Positions 1-5,495 of a DNA stretch of 15,662 nt are shown in pieces. Both the position numbers and the translations under genes were made by a program. The notes beneath the pieces were generated by a model. That model made no database searches and was not told the origin of the DNA. It worked only from the letters and a program-made list of their open reading frames with translations. The stretch comes from Phycisphaerales bacterium UBA2266 (GTDB taxonomy: Bacteria; Planctomycetota; Phycisphaerae; Sedimentisphaerales; Anaerobacaceae): assembly GCA_002347125.1 (NCBI GenBank), contig DDXG01000345.1, forward strand, positions 1 through 15,662, written 5' to 3'. The first letter of the stretch is position 1. Each line of letters begins with the position of its first letter.

Positions 1-61
1 CTTGTCATGCTGAGCATAGCGAAGCATCTCATTATCTCTGTGTTCTCTGTGTCCTCTGTGG
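1..61 (+). repeat. Repeat-like sequence encoding the BNR protein's signal peptide, with a 9-base triplicate
   Basis: Positions 35-61 are three 9-base units: TCTCTGTGT, TCTCTGTGT and CCTCTGTGG. In the reading frame they write the Ser-Val-rich hydrophobic core of the signal peptide. Just before them, 11-30 contains a CTGAGC...AGCGAAG word that recurs in the inverted repeat inside the same gene at 773-840. Because 9 is a multiple of 3, copy changes here would lengthen or shorten the core without a frameshift. Confidence 0.7.
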
Positions 62-1596
62 CGTATGCCGCCGGCGCATCGGAGCCGCCCGTTACCATCA
101 ACGGCAAGGACGACGGCTATCGCGGGATATGGTACATGAACCAGCCGTCGGGGGATGAGTACGTGTACAAGTACAGCGGGGGACTGGGGACGTACTGCGC
201 GAAGCATCAGCCGTTCGCGGTGTACCGGCCGCAGGCGGACAAGACGTTCTTCTGTTACGGCGGGGCAGCCAAGGATGACGGCCGCCGCCTGATACACATG
301 GTCTCCTATTTCGACCACAAGACGGGCATGGTGCCGCGGCCGACGATCCTGCTGGATAAGCGGACGAACGATGCGCACGACAACCCGGTCATCAGCGTCG
401 ATGGCGACGGGTACGTGTGGGTCTTCTCGACGTCGCACGGCACGGGGCGGCCGTCCTACATCCACAAGAGCGTGCGGCCGTATGATGTGAACGCCTTCGA
501 GCAGGTCGCCGCCACGAAGAGCGAGGACGGCAACGACGTGCCGCTGACCAACTTCTCGTACATGCAGGCCTGGCATGTGGAGGGCCGCGGCTTTGCGTGC
601 TTCTTCACGCGGTACAACTACCCGGCGGACCGGACGATTTGCTTTATGAGCAGCGCCGACGGGGCAAAGTGGTCGCCCTGGCAACGGCTGGCGGCGATGG
701 ACAAGGGGCATTATCAGATCAGTGCCGTGACCTGGAATAAGAGACTATCTCAAGAGGCGGTGTGTTATTCTGACCCTGAGCGAAGCGAAGGGGAAGAATC
801 TCTCGTTTTCGAAACCCAGACCCTTCGCTTCACTCAGGGTGACGAATTTGATGTGGCTTGCAGGGCGGGGACGGCGTTCAACTACCATCCGTCGCCGCAG
901 GGGCTCAACTGGCGGACAAATCTGTACTACATCGAGACGGCCGATCTCGGCGGCTCCTGGCGGACGGCCGATGGACGGCCCGTGGAGGTTCCGCTGACCG
1001 ATGCGAATTGTGCCGCGCTGGTGTATGACTACCGTGCGGAAGGCCTGCTCGTGTATCTCAAAGACATCCGGTTCGACGGCGATGGGCGGCCGGTGATCCT
1101 GTATATCACGAGCCAGGGGTATGAATCGGGGCCGAAGAACGACCCGCGGACGTGGACGACGGCGCGGTGGACCGGTGGGCAGTGGGAGATACGGCCGGCC
1201 TTCACCTCGGACAACAACTACGATATGGGCTCGCTCTATATCGAGGCCGATGGCTCGTGGCGGGTGATCGCCCCGACGCAGCCGGGGCCACAGCCGTACA
1301 ATCCCGGCGGCGAGGTGGCGATGTGGGTCAGCCGCGACAGGGGGGCAAGCTGGCGGATGGTCCGGCAACTGACGCAGGAAAGCCCGGTTAACCATACCTA
1401 CGTCCGACGGCCGGTCGATGCGCACCCGGACTTCTACGCCTTCTGGGCCGACGGCCACGGCCGCCAACCATCCCCGTCGTCGCTGTACTTCTGCGACGTC
1501 GAAGGCAACGTCCGAGTCCTGCCCAGGGCCATGACCGAGGACTTCGCCCGCCCGCAACTCATCGAGCCACAAGGAACGGCGAATGAAGGACCATAG
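7..1596 (+). CDS. Secreted BNR_4-type repeat protein (sialidase-like beta-propeller fold), possibly 5'-partial
   Basis: The protein has 529 residues as drawn. Residues 1-21 look like a signal peptide (K6, a hydrophobic stretch, cleavage after AYA), so it is probably exported. The mature start, around residues 38-75 (GYRGIWYMNQPSGDEYVYKY and following), matches the opening of the BNR_4 family found in polysaccharide-utilising bacteria. Two Asp-box-like motifs are visible: SSADGAKW near residue 216 and SRDRGASW near residue 442. These usually mark beta-propeller blades. No catalytic residues can be assigned, so substrate and reaction are unknown; a glycan-binding or glycan-cleaving role is inferred from the family. 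Residues of about 245-287 interrupt the family pattern between GHYQISAVTW and AGTAFNYHP and are encoded by an inverted repeat. The frame is open to the left edge, so the true start may lie outside; the ATG at 7 falls in a repeat-like sequence. The stop is followed by 207 bases without a gene before the convergent HNH gene. Confidence 0.8.
   Translation: MLSIAKHLIISVFSVSSVAYAAGASEPPVTINGKDDGYRGIWYMNQPSGDEYVYKYSGGLGTYCAKHQPFAVYRPQADKTFFCYGGAAKDDGRRLIHMVSYFDHKTGMVPRPTILLDKRTNDAHDNPVISVDGDGYVWVFSTSHGTGRPSYIHKSVRPYDVNAFEQVAATKSEDGNDVPLTNFSYMQAWHVEGRGFACFFTRYNYPADRTICFMSSADGAKWSPWQRLAAMDKGHYQISAVTWNKRLSQEAVCYSDPERSEGEESLVFETQTLRFTQGDEFDVACRAGTAFNYHPSPQGLNWRTNLYYIETADLGGSWRTADGRPVEVPLTDANCAALVYDYRAEGLLVYLKDIRFDGDGRPVILYITSQGYESGPKNDPRTWTTARWTGGQWEIRPAFTSDNNYDMGSLYIEADGSWRVIAPTQPGPQPYNPGGEVAMWVSRDRGASWRMVRQLTQESPVNHTYVRRPVDAHPDFYAFWADGHGRQPSPSSLYFCDVEGNVRVLPRAMTEDFARPQLIEPQGTANEGP
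773..840. repeat. Inverted repeat inserted in frame in the BNR gene
   Basis: The arms are 773-792 and 821-840, each 20 bases, and pair with a single mismatch (C at 781 against the complement of 832). The loop is 28 bases. The element is translated as part of an insertion of about 40 residues that separates two blocks of the family pattern. It reads through without a stop codon. An in-frame palindromic element inside a protein gene resembles the Rickettsia palindromic elements in kind, not in sequence. Confidence 0.85.
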
Positions 1597-1803
1597 TGTT
1601 ATGGTCGATAGACCCCCGGCCACTGGGGTTCGCTGCGGTTCAGAAATCGACGCCTACCCCTCGCGATGAAGGACATTCACAGGGATATGACATGATCGCC
1701 GCAAGTGGTGTTACACGTCAAGGCCCCGCAGGAGAGGGACGCTGTTGAGGCCCAGTGTAGCATATCCTGTGAGGCGCAAGATCGCATGTGGCGGCAGACT
1801 ACT

Positions 1804-2799
1804 CTACGGACGCCACCTGCACACCCTGCGCCTTTCCATGATATATGGCTTGGCTGGATAGTCTCGCTTGTCGGCTGGTAGTATGATCGCGCTTTTCAGA
1901 CTTCTCTGAAAACTCGCCAATCCACCAACCAAGTTGAGCCTGCGCAGCTCAGAAACGGCCGCAGCGCTGATTTCGATCCGGAAGACGTCATCGAAGCTGA
2001 GCAGATTCTGGTCGTATGCCTTGTGATGTAGAGAGCACAGGGCCACTCCGTTGACTGTTTCGTCCGTGCTGGATTCGGCCGCAACAGGAACGATATGAGC
2101 GGCCTCGACAAGCTTCAATTGCAGACCACAGAAAGCGCAAGTTGCTGAATACGCCGCCAAGACTCTACGGCGAAAATCATGCTCACGGTACCTTCTCCTG
2201 ATGCTCGCGATGACCTCTCGTCGCTCTCTGTCCCGCACCTTGGCCATGATCTCCTTTTCGTCAACCTCATCCATCGAATTGAGTATCTCCACCTCCGCCT
2301 GGTCCTCTGCCGTGAATCCGTGGAGTTTCGCAAGGTTCAGCGCGTATTCCACAATGAACTCAGGACAGAAGCATACCGCTATCTCCCCATTGGCGCGCTC
2401 GTAAGCGGAGAAGGCGTGATTATGTGCATTGAGAAGCGAAGCTTCCTTGACCTGTATCGAAGGAGAGGCGGACGCTTGGCCCTTGTGCTTGCGGATGTCA
2501 AACCCGACGAACACCCCGTAGCCTTCATGCCACCCGAGAAGCAAGGTTGTCTCTCCTGTCGCAACCTTGGGCACAACACCGGTGAGTTGGACTCGGTATT
2601 CGTCGGCGGGGCGATTCCTGCCGCCCGAGGTGCAATTCCAAACGTAGATTCTGACATTCAGAAAACCTTGCTCTTCACGCTTGAACAATCGCAGTAGGAA
2701 CGGATGTGACCGCTCTACAATGAGCGTTTGCCACCCGGCGGCCTCGACCGCGGCAAGGAGGCGGTCCAGTAACTCGGGCTTTGGCAGGGGCTCGTTCAT
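1804..2799 (-). CDS. HNH restriction endonuclease, partner of the adjacent methyltransferase
   Basis: The protein has 331 residues. The C-terminal part holds an HNH (beta-beta-alpha metal) nuclease: C221 and C224 of CAFCG, H235 of EAAHIVPV, N250, and CSLHHKAYD with C255, H258 and H259. The cysteines fit the structural zinc of this class, and H235, N250 and H259 fit the catalytic HNH set. The N-terminal 160 residues (FLNVRIYVWNC at 46-56, GVFVGFDIRKH at 95-105) form a separate domain, probably for DNA recognition; I cannot name it. The ATG overlaps the stop of the methyltransferase gene by ATGA (2796-2799), so the two are translationally coupled. Together they read as a type II restriction-modification pair that cuts foreign DNA lacking the host methyl mark. 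The recognition sequence cannot be read from the protein. It is the last gene of the operon. Confidence 0.85.
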   Translation of the reverse strand: MNEPLPKPELLDRLLAAVEAAGWQTLIVERSHPFLLRLFKREEQGFLNVRIYVWNCTSGGRNRPADEYRVQLTGVVPKVATGETTLLLGWHEGYGVFVGFDIRKHKGQASASPSIQVKEASLLNAHNHAFSAYERANGEIAVCFCPEFIVEYALNLAKLHGFTAEDQAEVEILNSMDEVDEKEIMAKVRDRERREVIASIRRRYREHDFRRRVLAAYSATCAFCGLQLKLVEAAHIVPVAAESSTDETVNGVALCSLHHKAYDQNLLSFDDVFRIEISAAAVSELRRLNLVGGLASFQRSLKSAIILPADKRDYPAKPYIMERRRVCRWRP

Positions 2800-3908
2800 T
2801 CAATGGCAGGAAAGAGAGGCAGTAGGTCGGCCTGGCGCGACGCCGATTCCGAAAAGGCTTCCGTTCCTGCCGTGGATGCGCCCTCGTCCAGAAAACGTAA
2901 CTTGCTGCCCTTCAAATATTCCTCGGAGAGTTCCGTAATGAACCAACGCCGCATTAGTCTCTCGGCAACCAATCCGGTTGTGTTGGATCCCCCAAAGGGG
3001 TCAAAGACCACGGCGTCTTCGTCGGTCAGAAACGTGATGAAGAACTCGGCAAACTGAGGCGGGAAACGAGCGGGGTGCACCTTGATCCCATGTTCTCTAC
3101 AAAGCTGTTGATAGCGACTATTACTGTCTGTGTTTGACAGTTCAAGAAGGTTTGGAGGAATCGCCCCGCCATTATCACGGGAGAACTTGTCCGATATATC
3201 GTGCCCGCTGGGGCGCAACTTCGCCTTGTAGCCGTTCTTCAACAAGGTCTGCATGCTCCGGCTGTAAGGACGCAGCACCTTACGATTGTCGGCTTTGGGG
3301 TTCTGGGTCTTGGATAACCACCAAACGACATTCACGGAGTCCTTGACCCGGACTCGGCGCACATTAACCCACTCCGCCGGGGCCGGCAAGCGCGCCGGGT
3401 TGTAATGATAGAACTCCTGCGACAGATAGAACCCGACTTCTTTCACCAGCCGCACCAACAGTTCGAACTGGTAAACGGAGCGAACCGGGAAGCCCGGTTT
3501 ATAGGCTCCTCCCAAGTCGAGCACAAACGACCCATTCTCCTTGAGAATGCGCCGAAGATGGGGGGCAAATGAGACGAACCAATCGCAGTATTTGTCTTCG
3601 TCCTCATTGCCGTATTCCTTCTTTCGTTTCAGAGCAAAGGGGGGCGAAGTCAGGATCAAGTCCACCGATGCGTCGCGAACATGGGGCAGGAATTCAATGG
3701 TATCACACAAATAAGCTTCGCCTCTGTCGGTCTTATAGTACGGCCGAAACGGGGCGTTGGGCTTCAGATACTGTGCCATCCATGTGTTATTTCCGCCTGG
3801 CATATTTAGGTACTCTACCCCCCGTCGAGCGGCTCTGTCAAGTCTCCATTCCTTACAGTTGCTTGCGTGAACCGGCCCGCGCTGCAATTGCGGGGACGCC
3901 ATACTCAT
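2796..3908 (-). CDS. Type II DNA methyltransferase (beta-class, probably N4-cytosine)
   Basis: The protein has 370 residues. Catalytic motif IV is TSPPF at 87-91, and the SAM-binding motif I is FDPFGGSNTT at 302-311, preceded by HPARFPPQFAEFF. The order IV then I is that of the beta class, and an SPP(Y/F) motif is more typical of N4-cytosine than of N6-adenine enzymes. It would protect the host's own sites from the HNH nuclease encoded next. Its start overlaps the stop of the rhuM-like gene by ATGA (3905-3908), and its stop overlaps the nuclease start the same way. A second ATG two codons in (position 3902) is possible, and the first 50 residues look poorly conserved. Rows at 3121, 3541 and 3661 count 31, 30 and 32 G+C in 60, well below the rhuM-like gene upstream (43 in 60 in two rows). 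This suggests the pair came from a different source. Confidence 0.88.
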   Translation of the reverse strand: MSMASPQLQRGPVHASNCKEWRLDRAARRGVEYLNMPGGNNTWMAQYLKPNAPFRPYYKTDRGEAYLCDTIEFLPHVRDASVDLILTSPPFALKRKKEYGNEDEDKYCDWFVSFAPHLRRILKENGSFVLDLGGAYKPGFPVRSVYQFELLVRLVKEVGFYLSQEFYHYNPARLPAPAEWVNVRRVRVKDSVNVVWWLSKTQNPKADNRKVLRPYSRSMQTLLKNGYKAKLRPSGHDISDKFSRDNGGAIPPNLLELSNTDSNSRYQQLCREHGIKVHPARFPPQFAEFFITFLTDEDAVVFDPFGGSNTTGLVAERLMRRWFITELSEEYLKGSKLRFLDEGASTAGTEAFSESASRQADLLPLFPAIE

Positions 3909-3920
3909 TTCTCTTGTCGT
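3886..3920. repeat. Direct repeat, copy A, at the 3' end of the rhuM-like gene
   Basis: These 35 bases recur at 5044-5078 in the same orientation with two mismatches (positions 8 and 33 of the repeat). This copy spans the end of the rhuM-like gene and the start of the methyltransferase. The two copies bracket the rhuM-like gene with a spacing of 1158 bases. Confidence 0.9.
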
Positions 3921-4978
3921 CCGGGCGGTTTCTTCCTTGCGGGCTTCTTCCGAGTCGACTCGATCGTCTTCGCGGAGGTCCGCAGGTCTTCGACGTACCG
4001 GGCCTCGGCCTGGGCTTCCGCCTGTAGCCGCCGGCGCTCGGCGAAGGCATCGTACTGCCGATGCGCCCAGTCGAGGGCCTCGTCATGGCTCACGGACCCA
4101 GGGCCGACGAGCACGGGCAGTTCAGTATCGCTCAGGAACTTGTCGAGAAAGCCCTCCCAGTCGCGCATGTGAATGTCCTGCCGTCGCTGTGCTCGGAACT
4201 CAGCCTGGTCGAGGAACATGACGGTGATGCGGTTGAGCGTGTCAATTTCCCCGGCGTCGAGGAAGTTCTTGGCCGTACCCACGTCGCGTTTCAGGACGCG
4301 TCCGCTTTTCCACGCGGTCAGGCCCATGTTGGCCTTGCGGGCGTCGGCTCGCCGACGGATGATCTCGGCGGCCGTCATGCCCGTGGCGGCGTGGTGCATC
4401 TTGTTCTGCACGCTCGCGAAGAAGCGCTGCGTCTCCTCTTCGCCTTCGCGGTAATCGCAGGCCAGCGCGAAGATCTCCCGGATGCGCTGGTAGACCCGCG
4501 CCTCGCTGGCGCGGATCTCGCGGATGCGGGCCAGCAGCTCATCGAAGTAGTCCGCCGGCCCACGCCCGCCCTTGAGCCGCTCATCGTCCAGCGTGAAGCC
4601 CTTGACCAGGTACTCGCGCAGACGGGCCGTGGCCCATTGCCGGAAGCGCGTTGCGACGGGGGATTTCACGCGGTAACCGACGGCCAGAATGGCGTCCAGG
4701 CTGTAATGCAGCACCTTGCGGGAGACTTGGCGGCAGCCCTCCTGGCGAACTATTAAGTATTCCTTAATGGTTGCCGCCTCGTCGAGTTCACCTTCTTCGT
4801 AAATGTTCTTGAGGTGGATGTTTATGTTCGGAACCGAGGTCTGGAACAACTCCGCGATCATGGCCTGGGGCAGCCAGACGGTTTCGCCCTCGATCAGCAC
4901 GCGAATCTGCCCGCCGCCTTCCTGGGGCTGGTAAAGGACGATTTCGCCATCGGGACGGGGGGTATCCTTATCACTCAT
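3905..4978 (-). CDS. rhuM-like: RhuM family protein (virulence_RhuM domain), first intact gene of the defence operon
   Basis: The protein has 357 residues. The opening half matches the RhuM family: GEIVLYQ near residue 11, an AELFQTSVPNINIHLKNIYE block, the cysteine and tyrosine of GCRQVSRKVLHYSLDAILAVGYRV, and RFRQWATARLREYLVKGF. The C-terminal half is helical and charged, and ends in a lysine- and proline-rich basic tail that could bind DNA. RhuM proteins were named in a Salmonella pathogenicity island and occur often inside type I restriction loci. Their biochemical role is not established, so none is claimed. Here the gene starts an operon and is coupled by ATGA to a type II methyltransferase, a less usual partner. 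Its own ATG overlaps the stop of an upstream gene remnant (ATGA at 4975-4978). G+C is visibly higher than in the methyltransferase that follows. Confidence 0.85.
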   Translation of the reverse strand: MSDKDTPRPDGEIVLYQPQEGGGQIRVLIEGETVWLPQAMIAELFQTSVPNINIHLKNIYEEGELDEAATIKEYLIVRQEGCRQVSRKVLHYSLDAILAVGYRVKSPVATRFRQWATARLREYLVKGFTLDDERLKGGRGPADYFDELLARIREIRASEARVYQRIREIFALACDYREGEEETQRFFASVQNKMHHAATGMTAAEIIRRRADARKANMGLTAWKSGRVLKRDVGTAKNFLDAGEIDTLNRITVMFLDQAEFRAQRRQDIHMRDWEGFLDKFLSDTELPVLVGPGSVSHDEALDWAHRQYDAFAERRRLQAEAQAEARYVEDLRTSAKTIESTRKKPARKKPPGRQEK

Positions 4979-5136
4979 TGGGCCACCTCCGCAAGCACAT
5001 GTGTGATTTCGCCTTCGATCCGCTTGAGGTTGATGAACTCCGGAATTGCGTGGACGCCATACTCATTTCTCTTGTTGTTCTCGCGTAGGTCCTGGCGCAT
5101 TGGTCTGGCTGGCCAGCGGGCCAGCGCGAGCGGCAG
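4975..5136 (-). pseudogene. Remnant of the gene that once preceded rhuM
   Basis: On the minus strand a reading frame runs from a stop at 5137-5139 to a TGA at 4975-4977 that overlaps the rhuM start as ATGA. Its last residues read IPEFINLKRIEGEITHVLAE plus VAQ and look like a genuine helical protein C-terminus. The first part looks like spacer sequence. The overlap copies the tight spacing used elsewhere in the operon, so a truncated upstream gene is likely. In type I restriction loci that neighbour is often hsdM or hsdS, but this tail is too short to assign. Confidence 0.4.
5044..5078. repeat. Direct repeat, copy B, upstream of the rhuM-like gene
   Basis: This matches 3886-3920 at 33 of 35 bases. 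Read on the minus strand it reproduces the gene junction of copy A: a tail ending in QEK and a stop, then ATG AGT ATG GCG TCC. It looks like a second, decayed copy of the rhuM-methyltransferase junction. Recombination between the copies would remove rhuM and leave the methyltransferase start intact. Confidence 0.9.
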
Positions 5137-5362
5137 TCATAGCATATTGTGTCGTGCCTCCGGGACGATGCAAGCCGTTTCTTCGGCGAACTTGCGGGCC
5201 TTGTTCCGGGAGGGAACAGGCTGGTGGCAATGGCGGGGCGATGGTCTTCTCCATGCCTGCCGGTCGAACGCGAACGGGAATTCCTTTGATTGGCGTGATT
5301 CAGTCATTACGATGGGCCTGGTCAGGGGCGGTCCCTTGCTTGATGCAAGCGATGCCACCCGG

Positions 5363-5397
5363 CGCAATACGCAATACGCAATACGAAATACGAACGA
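5363..5397 (+). repeat. Heptamer array of CGCAATA type
   Basis: Five 7-base units follow in phase: CGCAATA three times, then CGAAATA and CGAACGA. The same unit reappears inside the flavoprotein gene at 6060-6073, so one repeat family populates both spacer and coding sequence. Confidence 0.9.
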
Positions 5398-5400
5398 GTT

Positions 5401-5470
5401 GGGTGGCAGCCTTTCGCGGAGCGAAGGGCTGGTTCGATCCGGCCCTTGCCTTCGGCAAAGGCCGCCACCC
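5401..5470. repeat. Inverted repeat upstream of the flavoprotein gene
   Basis: The arms 5401-5414 and 5457-5470 are complementary over 14 bases with one mismatch (GGGTGGC against GCCACCC at the outer ends). The 42-base loop contains further self-complementary words. It follows the heptamer array directly. There is no T-run, so it is not a typical intrinsic terminator. Confidence 0.8.
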
Positions 5471-5495
5471 CGATCCAATACGAAATACGAGTCCC

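Larger units (their letters stand above)
5079..5495. other. Repeat-filled divergent spacer between the defence operon and the flavoprotein gene
   Basis: The plus-strand frame of the flavoprotein stays open through this stretch, but its translation has no protein-like character and consists largely of repeats. It holds a heptamer array at 5363-5397, an inverted repeat at 5401-5470, and a short heptamer run at 5476-5489 (CAATACG, AAATACG) that ends seven bases before the flavoprotein ATG. I see no convincing promoter for either divergent transcription unit, although each must start here or nearby. Confidence 0.65.

Noticed and set aside
745..1623. A 292-codon open frame on the minus strand
   Set aside because: It lies opposite the BNR gene, has an Arg- and Pro-rich composition and no recognisable domain.
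1612..1629. Bidirectional terminator between the BNR and HNH genes
   Set aside because: The stem is only five base pairs (ACCCC/GGGGT) and has no T-run on either side.
3886..5078. Insertion sequence with terminal repeats
   Set aside because: The flanking repeats are direct, the enclosed gene is RhuM-like, and no transposase or inverted ends are visible.
5046..5495. A 150-codon N-terminal extension of the flavoprotein
   Set aside because: The frame is open, but the translation is repeat sequence without family resemblance; the FAD motif sits at its usual distance from the ATG at 5496.
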